Shown here: positions 28,254-38,755 of the stretch, piece by piece
Layout: each line of letters starts with the position of its first letter
Position numbering within the stretch: the first letter of the stretch is position 1
NCBI RefSeq assembly: GCF_001942405.1
Contig: NZ_MKKA01000022.1
Location: 124,001-188,000, forward strand
From: Ornithinimicrobium sp. CNJ-824
GTDB taxonomy: Bacteria; Actinomycetota; Actinomycetes; Actinomycetales; Dermatophilaceae
Length of the DNA: 64,000 nucleotides
Direction of reading: 5' to 3'
Notes under the pieces: model-generated
The model's database searches: none
Told to the model about the DNA's origin: nothing
Seen by the model: only the letters and a program-made list of their open reading frames with translations
Position numbers and translations under genes: made by a program

Positions 28254-28259
28254 TACCCT
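28254..28259 (+). promoter_or_regulatory. -10 hexamer TACCCT of a leaderless promoter (GlgC-like gene)
   Basis: TACCCT, seven bases, ATG at 28267. It is back-to-back with the minus-strand -10 at 28235-28240, so two divergent leaderless genes share a 38-nt intergenic region. Confidence 0.6.
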
Positions 28260-28266
28260 GGCCCTC

Positions 28267-29528
28267 ATGCCAGGCCCGCCCCGCCGCTCCCCCGGTCTTC
28301 CGGCCGACCTGCGCGTCCTGGCGGTCGTCCAGGCCGGGGGTGCGGGGAGCCGGATGGACCTCCTGACCCGCGAGCGGGCCAAGCCGGCCCTGCCGTTCGC
28401 CGGCACCCACGCCCTCGTCGACTTCCCCCTGTCGTCGTTGCGCGCCAGCGGCATCGCCGACGTCTGGGTCAGCGTGCAGTACCAGTCCGGCTCGCTGGAC
28501 GTGCACCTGGCCGGCGGGCGGCCGTGGGACCTGGACCGCACCCACGGGGGGTTCCGCCGCATCACGCCCGAGCAGGGCAGCGGAGCCGCCCACGACGACG
28601 GGTTCAGCCACGGCAACGCCGACGGGCTCTTCCGGCTCCGGGACGACGTGCGGGTGCACGACCCGGACGTGCTCGTCGTGCTCTCGGCCGACCACGTCTT
28701 CTCCGCCGACCTGCGGCCGGCCCTGGCCCACCACCTGGACGTGGGGGCGGAGTGCACGCTGCTGACCGCCGAGGTGGGGGTGCAGGAGGCGGCCGAGAAG
28801 ATGGTCGTGCACACCGACGACAGGGGCCGGGTGACGGGGGTGGAGTACAAGCCGGAGTCGACCGACGCGACCACCGTCGCGACCGAGATCTTCCTCTACG
28901 ACCCCCGGGTCCTGCTGACCGAGCTGGAGCGGCTGCACCGGGAGTCCGCCGCGGGAGGCGACCCCGACGACACCGGGCTGGGCGACTTCGGCGAGCTGCT
29001 GCTGCCGGCCCTCGTGGAGCGCGGCCGGGTCCACGCCCTGCCGCTGGAGGGTTACTGGCGCGACGTCGGACGGCCGGCGGCCTACCTGCAGGCGCACCGG
29101 GACCTGCTGGCCGGTCGGGTGGACGTCTTCGACCACGTCGACCGGCCGGTGCTCTCCCCCACCCCGGCCGGGGCGCCGGCGTGGGTGGGCGACGGCGGGG
29201 AGCTGGACGGGTCGATGGTCTCCCCCGGGTGCCGCGTGCGGGGCCGGGTCGTCCGGTCCGTGCTGGGACCGGACGTCGTCGTCGAGGCCGGGGCCGTGGT
29301 GGAGGACAGCGTGCTGATGCGACGGGCCGTCGTGGAGGCCGGCGCCCGGGTCAGCGCCTGCGTCGTGGACGAGTGGGCCCGGGTCGGCCGCGACGCGGTC
29401 GTCGGTCGGCCGCTGCCGGGCACGCGGGTGACCGACGGGGCGATCACCCTGGTGGGCCGGCACGCGGTCGTGGCGCCGGGGGACGACGTGCCCGCCGGCG
29501 CCGGCTGGAGCCGGGGACCACCACGTGA
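28267..29528 (+). CDS. GlgC-like ADP-glucose pyrophosphorylase family nucleotidyltransferase, frameshifted at the end
   Basis: About 420 aa. Nucleotide-binding VQAGGAGSRMDLLTRERAKP, ALVDFPLSSLRASGI, VLSADHVFSADLRPAL, sugar-phosphate region GVEYKPES, GYWRDVG, and a C-terminal left-handed beta-helix. In GlgC the first motif is LAGGxGxRLxPLT; here the Arg-rich part is altered (RMDLLT), so the sugar nucleotide may differ. As read, the frame runs on into the next gene. One added G near 29516 gives GWSRGTTT and a stop at 29528, which I prefer to a fusion with DUF2254. Confidence 0.85.
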
Positions 29529-29562
29529 GGCCCCGGCCCGCCCTCTGCGCGAGGATGGGTCC

Positions 29563-30900
29563 GTGAGCGACGACGACGCATCGCCGGCCCCCCGCGGGTC
29601 CCGGACCAGGGACACCGACCGCGAGGACCTCGGCTCGCTGCCGCAGACCCGGTCGATCAGCCGCTGGGACCGCGTCTGGCGGCCGTTCTGGGTGCTGCCC
29701 ACCGTCATCATCGTCGTGGCCACCCTGGGCGGGGTGTTCATGCCGGTGCTGGACCGCACGCTGGACGACCAGCTGCCCTACTTCTTCCCCGGGGGCCCCA
29801 GCGGTGCCCGCGACATGCTCGGCAACATCGCCGGGGCGATGATCTCGGTGACCGGCCTGGTGTTCTCCATCACGATGGTCGTCATCCAGCTGGCCAGCAG
29901 CCAGTACAGCCCCCGCGTGCTCGGCGACTTCCTCTCCAGCCGGATCACCCAGGTGACCCTGGGCATCTTCGCCGCGAGCTTCACCTACGCCCTCACGGTG
30001 CTGCGGTCCGTCCAGGGCGAGTCGGGCGAGAGCGCCCAGTTCGTCCCGCAGGTCTCGGTCACCCTCGGCTTCTTCCTCGTGCTGGCCAGCGTCGGGATGT
30101 TCCTGGCCTTCATCCACCACATCACCAACTCGATCCAGGTCTCCTCGATCGTCTCCCACCTGGGCGAGGACACCGTCGACGTCGTCGACCGCTACTTCCC
30201 CGAGCCGGACGCCCCGGGGTCGCGGCTGGGCCTGAACACCTGGGACCCCGGCCCGGGCAGGACCGCCCAGACCCTGCCCGCGCTCGAGCACGGCTCGGTC
30301 GTGGAGGTCGACCACCGGCGCCTGGTGGCGTGGGCCGAGGAGCACGACGTCGTCGTCGAGGTGCTGCCGCAGGTCGGCGACTTCGTGCCCGAGGGGATCC
30401 CCGCGGTGAAGGTGTGGCGCGAGGTCCGGGCCGGACAGCTGGACGAGGACGACCTGGAGACTCTCCGGCCGATGGTCGTCGTGGAGAAGGACCGCTTCTT
30501 CCACCAGGACCCCGCCTTCGGGATCCGCAAGCTCGTCGACATCGCCGAGCGCGCGCTCTCCCCGGGCATCAACGACCCCACGACCGCCGTCCAGGTGGTC
30601 GACGAGCTGCACCGCATCCTGCGGCTCCTGGTCCTGCGCGCCGAGCTGCCGGCCCTGGTGACCCGGGACGGCCAGGTGCGCCTCGTGCACCGGCCGCAGC
30701 GGATCGGCCAGCTCGTCGACCTGGCCCTGGCGGAGCCGCTGCACTACGGGCAGGACTCGCTGCAGGTGCCCCGGCGGGTCGTCGTCGTGCTCGAGGACCT
30801 GCTCACCGTCGCCCTGCCCGAGCACCGGCCGCTGCTGGAGCGGTGGCTGCGGACCGCGCGCGACCTGGTCGGGGACGTGGCCGAGGGGAGCGGGACGTGA
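29563..30900 (+). CDS. DUF2254 membrane protein
   Basis: 445 aa from GTG. Four helices in the first 200 residues (VWRPFWVLPTVIIVVATLGG, AGAMISVTGLVFSITMVVIQ, VTLGIFAASFTYALTVL, VTLGFFLVLASVGMFLAFIH). VIQLASSQYSPRVLGDFL and LSPGINDPTTAVQVVDELHR are strongly conserved in DUF2254. Function unknown; the location next to an MscS channel (overlap 4 nt) suggests an envelope or osmotic role. It can be read in frame with the previous gene, but its own GTG start is used. Confidence 0.85.
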   Translation: MSDDDASPAPRGSRTRDTDREDLGSLPQTRSISRWDRVWRPFWVLPTVIIVVATLGGVFMPVLDRTLDDQLPYFFPGGPSGARDMLGNIAGAMISVTGLVFSITMVVIQLASSQYSPRVLGDFLSSRITQVTLGIFAASFTYALTVLRSVQGESGESAQFVPQVSVTLGFFLVLASVGMFLAFIHHITNSIQVSSIVSHLGEDTVDVVDRYFPEPDAPGSRLGLNTWDPGPGRTAQTLPALEHGSVVEVDHRRLVAWAEEHDVVVEVLPQVGDFVPEGIPAVKVWREVRAGQLDEDDLETLRPMVVVEKDRFFHQDPAFGIRKLVDIAERALSPGINDPTTAVQVVDELHRILRLLVLRAELPALVTRDGQVRLVHRPQRIGQLVDLALAEPLHYGQDSLQVPRRVVVVLEDLLTVALPEHRPLLERWLRTARDLVGDVAEGSGT

Positions 30901-31790
30901 ACGAGGCGCTGGAGGGGCTGGAGCTGCCGCCGGTCACCCCGGTGGGGGTGGCCCTCGGGCTGGCGGTCCTCGTCGTCGGCGTGGCGCTGGGCCAGCTCGT
31001 CCGGCTGCTCGTGACGCGCGCGCTGGCCTGGCGCGGCCGCAGCGAGAGCTCGTCCCGGGTCTTCGGCCGCCTCGTCTCCTGGCTGGTCACCCTGCTCGCG
31101 GTCGGCGCCGCCGTCACCATCACCTTCCCCAGCATCCGCCCGGTCAACCTGCTCGGGGGCATCGGCGTCGTCTCGATCGCGGCCGGCATCGCCTTCCAGA
31201 CCGTGCTGGGCAACATGTTCGCCGGCATCGTCATCCTCACCCGGGACCGGTTCCGCGTCGGCGACCAGATCTCGGTGGGCGAGCACCGCGGCACCGTGGT
31301 GCAGATGGGCCTGACCAGCACGTCGGTGCGCACCTTCGACGGCCGCCTGGTGCTGGTGCCCAACGGCACGCTGCACTCGGAGGTGGTCACCGTGCAGACC
31401 GGCTTCGAGCGCGTGCGCAGCTCGGTGCTGGTCGACGTCGCCGACAGCGCCGACCTCGACCGGGCCGCCCGGGTCGCCGTCGAGGCGATGCGGGCGGTGC
31501 CCCAGGTGCTGGACGAGCCGGACCCTGAGGCCTTCCTCACCTCGATCGGCACCGCCACGGTGCAGCTGGAGCTGCGCTTCTGGTCCGGTGCCCGGCAGCT
31601 GGAGACCAAGGAGGCCACCCACGCCGTGGTCAGCGCGGTGCTGGCGGCCTTCGCCGAGCACGAGGTGGAGGCCGGGTCGGACGTCTACACCGTGGACGCC
31701 GGGCCCCGCCTGGCCCGGCTGCTGCGCGGCGACCAGGACCGTGCGACGGGTGCGGCCGAGGGGTCGCTGCGGCAGACTGATGACCCATGA
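30897..31790 (+). CDS. MscS-family mechanosensitive channel
   Basis: 297 aa. Start GTG overlaps the DUF2254 stop. Three helices, with pore-lining GGIGVVSIAAGIAFQTVLGN, then the beta domain LTRDRFRVGDQISVGEHRG and the vestibule VLVPNGTLHSEVVTV. Opens on membrane tension to release solutes. The next gene also overlaps by 4 nt, giving a DUF2254-MscS-VOC operon. Confidence 0.92.
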   Translation: MNEALEGLELPPVTPVGVALGLAVLVVGVALGQLVRLLVTRALAWRGRSESSSRVFGRLVSWLVTLLAVGAAVTITFPSIRPVNLLGGIGVVSIAAGIAFQTVLGNMFAGIVILTRDRFRVGDQISVGEHRGTVVQMGLTSTSVRTFDGRLVLVPNGTLHSEVVTVQTGFERVRSSVLVDVADSADLDRAARVAVEAMRAVPQVLDEPDPEAFLTSIGTATVQLELRFWSGARQLETKEATHAVVSAVLAAFAEHEVEAGSDVYTVDAGPRLARLLRGDQDRATGAAEGSLRQTDDP

Positions 31791-32299
31791 GCAGCCCGCA
31801 CGACACGAGGACCGAGATCGAGCAGGCCCGCGAGGAGAGCGGCCCGGGGCCTGACGGCGAGGAGGTCGCGGGTGAGGTCGAGGCCGAGGAGGCCACGGAC
31901 GAGGCCGACGGTGACGAGGGCCACGAGGACGGACCCCGCACCGAGGGCCACCGCCTCACGGCGCTGACCGTCACCATGGTCACGGTCGACTGCGAGGACC
32001 CCCACGAGCTGGCCGGCTTCTGGCAACGGGCCATGGGCGCCGAGACGGCCCACGAGAGCGAGGACTTCGTGGTGCTGACCGGGGAGCCCCGCCTGGCCTT
32101 CCAGCGGGTGGAGCAGCCCAGCGCGGGCAAGAACCGGCTCCACCTGGACCTGGCGGGCACCGACCGGACCACCGAGGTCGCCCGGCTCGTGGAGCTGGGC
32201 GCCGAGGTCGTGCGCAACCACGACGTCGACGGGTTCGCCTGGACGGTGATGCGCGACCCCGCCGGCAACGAGTTCTGCGTCGCGGACGCGGAGGACTGA
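31787..32299 (+). CDS. VOC/glyoxalase-like domain protein
   Basis: 170 aa. An acidic N-terminal 45 residues, then a single VOC fold (LTVTMVTVDCEDPHELAGFW, NRLHLDLAGTDRTTEVARLV, VMRDPAGNEFCVAD). His and Glu in metal-ligand positions suggest a metal site, but substrate is unknown. ATG overlaps the MscS stop by 4 nt. Confidence 0.82.
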   Translation: MSSPHDTRTEIEQAREESGPGPDGEEVAGEVEAEEATDEADGDEGHEDGPRTEGHRLTALTVTMVTVDCEDPHELAGFWQRAMGAETAHESEDFVVLTGEPRLAFQRVEQPSAGKNRLHLDLAGTDRTTEVARLVELGAEVVRNHDVDGFAWTVMRDPAGNEFCVADAED

Positions 32300-32307
32300 G
32301 CCGCCCG

Positions 32308-33510
32308 GTGCGGATCGCCCTCCTGGCGGCGGGCAGCCGCGGCGACTACCAGCCGGTCCTCGCGGTGGGCCGGGAGCTGGCGGACCGCGGGCACGAGGTC
32401 GGGGTGACCGCCACCCGCGAGTTCGTCGGTCTGGTGCAGTCGGCGGGTCTGCGGCCCGAGCCGGTGGACGTCGACGCCATGGCCTACTACCGCGACCAGC
32501 TGGGGGCCCACGGCATGCCGACCGACCTCGCCGGCCAGCTCCGCATGCTGCGCGGCCTGGCCGAGCTGCTGGCGCCCTCGGTCCGGCGACGGCTGGAGGA
32601 GATGCGGCCCCGCTACGACGGCGTGGTCCTCACCGCGATGACGGCCGGATGGTCGGCCCTGGCCGGGTGGCCCCGGGCCCCCCGGGTGCTCATGATGTTC
32701 GTCCCGGCGCTGCCGACCACCTGGGGCGACACCAGCATGTTCTCCGTCGTGCCGGGCCGGTCGTGGCGCAACCTCGCGGCCGCCCTGACGGTCCTGCCCA
32801 CCGCCGTCCGCCTGGTCGCCCCGGACCCCCGCGCCGCGCTGAGCATGGGCACGGCGCCGGCGTTCGTGGCGCACAGCCCCCGGCTGGTCACCCCGCGCAG
32901 GGTGGCCGGCCGACAGGTCCGTGCGGTCGGCTACCCGTTCCGTCCGCTCCCGGCGGACACCGCGCTCGAGCCCGACCTGGCCGCCTGGCTCGACGACGGC
33001 CCCGCCCCGGTCTTCGTCGGCCTGGGGTCGCACACCCTGCCCGCCGTGCGCACGGTGCTGGCGCACGCCGTGGAGGCCGCCGCCGACCTGGGGCTGCGCG
33101 TGGTGCTCCAGGGCGGCTCCGGCCTGGAGGACGGGCTCGGGCCCGACGTCCGGGTCGTCGACGACGTCCCCCACGAGCTGCTGTTCCCCCGCACCGCCGC
33201 GGTCGTGCACCACGGGGGCGCCGGGACCACCGCGCAGGCGTTGCGCTCCGGCCGTCCCCAGGTCGTGGTGCCCTTCACCATGGACCAGCCCTTCTTCGCG
33301 CGCCGGGTGCACGAGATCGGCGTCGGGTCCGCCCCGGTCCCCGCCGCGTCCGCCACCCGGACGGCGTTCCGTCAGGCGTTGGCGGCCGCCCGGGAGCCCG
33401 GCGTCGCGCGGCGGGCGGAGGACGAGGCCGCGGCCGTCGCCCTCGAGGACGGCGTCCGGGGTGCGGCCGCCGAGATCGAGGCCGCACTCGCCGCCCGCAC
33501 CTCCCGGTAG
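32308..33510 (+). CDS. UDP-glycosyltransferase (GT1 family, MGT-like)
   Basis: 400 aa. N-terminal acceptor domain MRIALLAAGSRGDYQPVLAV with the G-S-R-G-D motif. C-terminal donor domain PVFVGLGSHTLP and VVHHGGAGTTAQALRSGRPQ, the PSPG-like HHGGxGT motif of bacterial GT1 enzymes acting on sterols, macrolides or lipids. Its substrate is unknown. The start is GTG nine nt after the previous stop. Its TAG stop is the first half of the next gene's -10. Confidence 0.9.
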   Translation: MRIALLAAGSRGDYQPVLAVGRELADRGHEVGVTATREFVGLVQSAGLRPEPVDVDAMAYYRDQLGAHGMPTDLAGQLRMLRGLAELLAPSVRRRLEEMRPRYDGVVLTAMTAGWSALAGWPRAPRVLMMFVPALPTTWGDTSMFSVVPGRSWRNLAAALTVLPTAVRLVAPDPRAALSMGTAPAFVAHSPRLVTPRRVAGRQVRAVGYPFRPLPADTALEPDLAAWLDDGPAPVFVGLGSHTLPAVRTVLAHAVEAAADLGLRVVLQGGSGLEDGLGPDVRVVDDVPHELLFPRTAAVVHHGGAGTTAQALRSGRPQVVVPFTMDQPFFARRVHEIGVGSAPVPAASATRTAFRQALAAAREPGVARRAEDEAAAVALEDGVRGAAAEIEAALAARTSR

Positions 33511-33513
33511 CGT
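33508..33513 (+). promoter_or_regulatory. -10 hexamer TAGCGT formed by the glycosyltransferase stop codon
   Basis: TAG (stop, 33508-33510) plus CGT, seven bases, then GTG at 33521. Confidence 0.5.
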
Positions 33514-33520
33514 GGGGGTC

Positions 33521-34797
33521 GTGCGACCCGTCCGCGCGACCGCCGTCCTGGTCCTCCTCGGCGCCCTGGGGGTGACCGGCTGCTCGTCGACGGGCACGCC
33601 GGACCCCGGCACCGGGACGACCCCCGACCCGTCCGCGTCGCCGGGCCCTGCCGAGGACGCGACCGCGGGCGACGGGCGCGGCACGGACACGGACACGGAC
33701 GACGCGGGCACGGCCGGCGGTGGCGCGACGGAGGACGCCCCGACCACCGGCGGGACCACCGTGGACCCGGCCGTCCCGCCCGAGCTCGACGTCGAGGTCG
33801 TCCTCGACGGGCTCGCCATCCCCTGGGACGTGGCACCCCGCCCCGACGGCACGGTCCTGGTCACCGAGCGTGGCGGGCGGCTGCTGGCCCACCGGGACGG
33901 CCTGACCCAGGAGGTGGCCACCGACCTGGACCACCTGTTCGCCTCCGGGGAGGCCGGCCTCATGGGCCTGGCGGTCGAGGAGGACACCGTCTACCTGTGC
34001 CACGCCTGGGCCCCGCCCGACGGGCCGGGGGACGTCCGGGTCACCGCCCACACGCTCACCGAGGACCTGACCTCCGCCGCCCTGCAGGACGTGGTCGTCG
34101 ACGGCATACCCCTGACCTCCGGGCGGCACAGCGGCTGCCGGCTGCTCCTGCAGGACGACGGCACCCTCCTCGTCGGGACCGGCGACGCGGCCGACGAGGC
34201 CAACCCGCAGGACCTCGACTCCCTGGGCGGCAAGGTGCTGCACGTGCGGACCGACGGCGGAGCGGCCGACCCCGCCTCGGCACCGCCCGGCGCCGACCCG
34301 CGCATCCTCACCTACGGCCACCGCAACGTCCAGGGCCTGGCCGAGCAGCCCGGCACCGGGGAGATCTTCTCGGTCGAGCACGGGCCGGCCGTGGACGACG
34401 AGGTCAACGTGCTGGAGCCGGGGGCCAACTACGGGTGGGCGCCGGCCCGGGCTACGACGAGGGTGTGCCGATGACCGACCTCGAGCGGTTCCCGGACGCC
34501 GTGGAGGCGGTGTGGTCCAGCGGGGACCCGACCCACGCCACGAGCGGTGCCGCCTTCCTCGAGGGCGAGGCCTGGGGCGCCTGGGAGGGCGCGCTCGCGG
34601 TCGCCGAGCTCAAGGGGTCGGGGATGACGGTGCTGTCCCTCGACGGGCGGGAGGTCGTCGACGAGGCACGGGTGCCGGAGCTCGAGGGCACCTACGGCCG
34701 CCTGCGGTCCGTCGTGCTGGGCGACGACGGCGCGCTGTGGGTGACGACCTCCAACGGCAGCGACGACGTCGTCCTGCGGGTCACGCCGCGCGGCTGA
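33521..34797 (+). CDS. PQQ-dependent sugar dehydrogenase-type lipoprotein, frameshifted
   Basis: About 425 aa. The signal peptide ends in lipobox VTGC (LLGALGVTGCSS), so the protein is lipid-anchored outside the membrane. A Thr/Asp/Gly-rich spacer follows, then a six-bladed GSDH propeller: GLAIPWDVAPRPDGTVLVTE, GEAGLMGLAV, YGHRNVQGLA, EHGPAVDDEVNVLEPGANYG. Oxidises aldose sugars with PQQ if the cofactor is available. The frame slips near 34451; one added G gives WAPGPGYDEG. Confidence 0.88.
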
Positions 34798-34806
34798 GGG
34801 ACCCGC

Positions 34807-37800
34807 TCACCAGCTCCCGTCGCACCGGTCGACCACCTGGGCCAGCCGGTCCACCTGCCGACGGACCTGGCGCTCGTAGACCTCGGCCCGCGGGTGGCCC
34901 CGCATCCGGTCCCGGCGCTCGGGGTAGCGGCCGACCAGCTGGGCGTGCGCCAGCACCAGCTCCTCGGCGCCGCTGAGTCGGCCGTCCTGCCGGGGCACGC
35001 CCAGGACCTCGGCCACGACGTCCAGCAGGGCGGCCGGATCGCCGCAGAAGAGGTGCAGCTTGGCGGCGTCGTGCATGACCGGCGCCTCCTGGGAGTGCTC
35101 CCAGTCGAGCAGCGTGAGCCCGTCCGGGCCGGCGAGGACGTTGGAGGGCACCATGTCCCCGTGCGACCAGGAGACCCGGAGGGTGTCCGCGTCCCGGCCC
35201 AGGAGCTCGGCGACGCGTCCGGCGACCCCGTCCGGGACGATGCCGGTGCCGACCGTGGCCGCCCACCGCCGCGCCAGCCCGTCGCCCCACCGCTGCCGCA
35301 CGGTCGTGCGCCGCGTCCCGTGCCCGGCGTGCAGACCGGCGAGGGCGGCCAGCAGCTCGGCCGCCCGGGCGTCCAGCGCGCGCGCCGACCCCAACGGCCG
35401 GCCCTCGACGAGCTCCTCCACGAGGTAGCGCACTCCGGACCCGGTCCGCCCGTGGGAGACCATCCGGGGCGCCAGGCCGGGGGCGTGCCGGGCCACGACC
35501 TCGTGCGCGCGCACCGACCGGGTGATCCCACACTCCCCCTTCGGCCCGGCCGGCTGGGCCGCCAGGACCAGCCCGGCCTCGGGGTATGCCGCGCGCAGCT
35601 TGACGCGGTCGGCCAGGTCGAGCTTGCCGAGGACGACCACGTCGGCCGCGACGGGCGCGGTCACCGACCGGACCGCGGGGTCCTCCTCGGACCAGGCTCC
35701 CCGCAGGCGGAGGCACCATCGGCTCGACGCGGGGGTCGAGCGACCCACCCGGGCCACCCGGTCACGGACGAGCAGCTCGCGTCCGGTCGTCCGACGTGGA
35801 AGGGCGGCGTCCGTCTCCTCGATCTCGGCGACGAGATCCAGGGCCCCGACGAGCCGGTCGTGCAGGTCCTGCGGCGCGCCCCCGCCCGTCCCGGTGGCTC
35901 CCCCGCCCGTCCCGGGAGATCGCAGCCGGTGACCACGGTCCGCCAGCGCCTCGCCGAGCAGCGGCAGCCGCCACCCGTCGGCCGCCCAGGCCTGCTGCTC
36001 CCCCGGCGTGCGGGCGACCCAGACCGGGGCGCGGCCGGTGAGCGTGCGGACGACCTCCCCCGCCTGCTCGAGGTCGCGCACGGGCTCGTCCGCGGACGGC
36101 GGCACGGCCGCGACCAACGCCTCCCCGGCACGCAGCTCAGGGAGCGGCAGGGCGGGTGGGCCGAGAAGCGCGGGGTCGAGGACCAGCAGCGTGCCGGCGA
36201 CCACCTCGTCGGCGTCGGTGAGCAGCTCGACGTGGCCGGCGGCCGCCTCGGCGAGGAGCTCCTCGTCGTACGGCTCCGGCTCGGCCCCGGCCCGGGTGAG
36301 GTCCTCGCGGACGAGCACGGCCGGGAGTCCGCCGTCGGCGGCGGCGAGGGCCGCCAGACCATCGCCGAGCGCGGACGGGACGGGTCGGGCCGCGTCGGCC
36401 AGCAGGACGAGGGGGGCCGCGGAGGGGGCGCCGCCCGTCGCCCCCGTCCTCGACGGCCCGTCCACGGGGTCGCCCACGGGCACCGTCTCCTGGTCGCGGT
36501 CGACCCGGAACCGGCGGGGGACGGCATACGGACGGGGACCCTTCCGCTCGAGGGGAAGTGCGGCCTCTCCCGCCCGGACCCTGCGGTGCCAGTCGCGGAA
36601 GGCGTTGCGGAAGAGCACGCGGTCGGGGTGATGCCAGCCCCAGGCGAAGTCGGCCCGCGAGAGCGAGCCCGCCGCCAGCCGGGTGATCGCCAACGGGGCG
36701 ACGACGTCCTGCACGGGGCCGACCAGCCGCAGCCGCTCGGCGAACTCCGAGTCCGCTCCCTTGCGCAGGGTGTCGAACGGTCCCACCCGGTCGAAGACCT
36801 CGCGGCGCACGAGGAGGGAGCTGGCGTTCATCCGCTCCGGGCGGTAGCCGAACCACTGCCGGGTCAGGTCCGGCCGGGCACGGACGGCGGCCGACCGGCT
36901 GGCGACGGCCTCCGGATGGTCGGTCAGGGCCGCGACCTGCCGGGCCAGCCGCTCAGGGTGCGACCAGTCGTCGGCGTCCTGGGTGGTCACCAGCTCTCCC
37001 CGGGCCTCGGCCAGGGCACGGTTGCGAGCCACGTACGCCCCGCCGTTGCGGTCCTGCCGCAGGAGCCGGACGCGGTCGTCGAGGGCGGCGACGGCCTCGA
37101 ACACCGCGGCGAAGCCGGGTCCGGAGGCGTCGTCGACGACCACCACCTCGAGCTGGCCGTAGGACTGGGCCAGCACAGAGCGCACCGAGGTGAGCAGCCC
37201 GGCGTCGGGGCGGAAGGCGGGCACGACGACGGTGACGAGCGGGCCGTCCACCGAACGGGCCGGCCCCAGGTGCAGGCCGTCGAAGAGGCACGCCCCCGAG
37301 GGGTCCACCTGCGGCCCGAGGAGGTCGCGCGCCCGGAACCGGGAGCCGAGCGCCGCCACCCAGGCCTGGTGGTCCGCGGCGTCGACCAGGCCCTCGCCGG
37401 CGGCCGCCCCGTCGGCGTCTCCCGCGCGCCGCACGTAGGGGTTGAGCAGGTCGGCCCGCAGCCCCTCGGCCACGTCCGCCGTCAGGCCGCCGAGGGTGGC
37501 CAGACCCTCGTGCACGAGGTCCGTCCGCCCGGCGAGGTAGGCGGCCTGCAGGTAGTGCCGCTGCTCGACGGGGCGCAGCCCACCCGGCCCGTGCCGCCCG
37601 ACGACCTGCCGGTAGACCTCCACGGCGGCGACCAGACCTCCCGTCTCCCCCGTGGCCGCCCACGCGGTGGCCAGCGCCACCGTGAAGGGCAGGGTCTCCC
37701 CCGGCACCGTGGTCGCCGCGGGCAGGGGCTCGCCGTCGAGCAGGGCGGCGGCCACGGCGGCGGACGGCCGCCGGAAGCCGGCGGTGAGCGCCAGCGCCTC

Positions 37801-37926
37801 CAGGCCCGCGGGGTGCCGGCCGCGCAGCGCCACGGCCAGCAGCCTGGCGGCCCGGTCCCGGGCCGGGGCCCCGCCGTCGCCACCGTCCAGGAGCAGGCGC
37901 GCGGACAGCACGCTCGTCGCCTCCAC
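34807..37926 (-). CDS. Glycosyltransferase family 2 fused to an aminoglycoside-phosphotransferase-like kinase
   Basis: 1039 aa. Residues about 1-220 are helical with unknown role. About 225-460 is a GT-A (GT2) domain: [59 protein letters not shown]. About 460-760 is a linker with nucleotide-sugar-like segments. About 790-1039 is an APH/choline-kinase fold with Brenner motif [13 protein letters not shown] and metal DWEHS. Possibly makes and phosphorylates a glycan (capsule or teichoic-acid type). The upstream part also contains a second Rossmann-like section, so more than one transferase activity cannot be excluded. Confidence 0.85.
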   Translation of the reverse strand: MEATSVLSARLLLDGGDGGAPARDRAARLLAVALRGRHPAGLEALALTAGFRRPSAAVAAALLDGEPLPAATTVPGETLPFTVALATAWAATGETGGLVAAVEVYRQVVGRHGPGGLRPVEQRHYLQAAYLAGRTDLVHEGLATLGGLTADVAEGLRADLLNPYVRRAGDADGAAAGEGLVDAADHQAWVAALGSRFRARDLLGPQVDPSGACLFDGLHLGPARSVDGPLVTVVVPAFRPDAGLLTSVRSVLAQSYGQLEVVVVDDASGPGFAAVFEAVAALDDRVRLLRQDRNGGAYVARNRALAEARGELVTTQDADDWSHPERLARQVAALTDHPEAVASRSAAVRARPDLTRQWFGYRPERMNASSLLVRREVFDRVGPFDTLRKGADSEFAERLRLVGPVQDVVAPLAITRLAAGSLSRADFAWGWHHPDRVLFRNAFRDWHRRVRAGEAALPLERKGPRPYAVPRRFRVDRDQETVPVGDPVDGPSRTGATGGAPSAAPLVLLADAARPVPSALGDGLAALAAADGGLPAVLVREDLTRAGAEPEPYDEELLAEAAAGHVELLTDADEVVAGTLLVLDPALLGPPALPLPELRAGEALVAAVPPSADEPVRDLEQAGEVVRTLTGRAPVWVARTPGEQQAWAADGWRLPLLGEALADRGHRLRSPGTGGGATGTGGGAPQDLHDRLVGALDLVAEIEETDAALPRRTTGRELLVRDRVARVGRSTPASSRWCLRLRGAWSEEDPAVRSVTAPVAADVVVLGKLDLADRVKLRAAYPEAGLVLAAQPAGPKGECGITRSVRAHEVVARHAPGLAPRMVSHGRTGSGVRYLVEELVEGRPLGSARALDARAAELLAALAGLHAGHGTRRTTVRQRWGDGLARRWAATVGTGIVPDGVAGRVAELLGRDADTLRVSWSHGDMVPSNVLAGPDGLTLLDWEHSQEAPVMHDAAKLHLFCGDPAALLDVVAEVLGVPRQDGRLSGAEELVLAHAQLVGRYPERRDRMRGHPRAEVYERQVRRQVDRLAQVVDRCDGSW

Positions 37927-37976
37927 CCGTGCCCACCTCCTCGCGTCCCGACGTCGCCGGTCAGCCTAGTGCCGCA

Positions 37977-37982
37977 TACCCT
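37977..37982 (+). promoter_or_regulatory. -10 hexamer TACCCT of a leaderless promoter (deoD)
   Basis: GCATACCCT, seven bases, GTG at 37990. Confidence 0.6.
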
Positions 37983-37989
37983 GGGTCCC

Positions 37990-38712
37990 GTGAGCACGCA
38001 CATCGCAGCCCAGCCCGGTCAGATCGCCCCCCGCATCCTCCTGCCCGGGGACCCCCTGCGCGCCCGGTGGATCGCCGAGACCTTCCTCGACGACGCCGAG
38101 TGCTACTCCGAGGTCCGGGGGATGCTCGGGTTCACCGGCACGTTCCGCGGCGAACGGGTCTCGGTCCAGGGCACGGGTATGGGGCAGCCGTCCGCCTCCA
38201 TCTACGTCAACGAGCTGATCGACGAGTACGGCGTCCAGCAGCTGGTGCGGGTCGGGTCCTGCGGGGCGCTCACCGATCGCCTGCAGGTGCGCGACGTGGT
38301 CCTGGCGATGGCCGCCGCGACCGACAGCTCGATGAACACGCTGCGCTTCCAGGGCTACCACTACCCCGCGACGGCCGACTTCGCGCTGCTGCGGGCGGCG
38401 GCCGACGCGGCGCAGGCGCACGGGGCGCGCCACCACGTCGGCACCGTCTTCAGCTCGGACAGCTTCTACCACTCTCGCCCGGAGCTGACCGCCAAGGTCG
38501 TGGAGTACGGCGTCGCGGCCGTGGAGATGGAGGCGGCCGAGATCTACACGCTGGCGGCCAAGGCCCGGCGGCAGGCGCTGACGGTGTGCACCGTCTCCGA
38601 CCACATCGTCACGGGCGAGGAGACGAGCGCCTCGGAGCGGGAGCAGACCTTCGGCGACATGGTGACGATCGCCCTCGAGGCGATGCTGGCCACCCCGCTG
38701 CCGTCGGCCTGA
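37990..38712 (+). CDS. deoD: Purine-nucleoside phosphorylase DeoD type
   Basis: 240 aa. [20 protein letters not shown] and the phosphate-binding [14 protein letters not shown], then [37 protein letters not shown] and active-site Asp in [11 protein letters not shown]: the hexameric DeoD signature. Reversibly cleaves purine (deoxy)ribonucleosides for salvage. Confidence 0.95.
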   Translation: MSTHIAAQPGQIAPRILLPGDPLRARWIAETFLDDAECYSEVRGMLGFTGTFRGERVSVQGTGMGQPSASIYVNELIDEYGVQQLVRVGSCGALTDRLQVRDVVLAMAAATDSSMNTLRFQGYHYPATADFALLRAAADAAQAHGARHHVGTVFSSDSFYHSRPELTAKVVEYGVAAVEMEAAEIYTLAAKARRQALTVCTVSDHIVTGEETSASEREQTFGDMVTIALEAMLATPLPSA

Positions 38713-38755
38713 GCCCCCGGCCCCCGACCCGAGGGGCGGGTGGACCAGGCCTCGC

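Noticed and set aside
28267-30900. A single GlgC-DUF2254 fusion protein
   Set aside because: It can be read through in frame, but adding one G near 29516 gives a normal end for the GlgC-like protein, and DUF2254 has its own GTG start. The indel pattern of the window makes separate genes more likely.
38713-38755. Terminator between deoD and the convergent hydrolase
   Set aside because: Only a poor, interrupted stem (CCCGACCC/GGGGCGGG) can be drawn.
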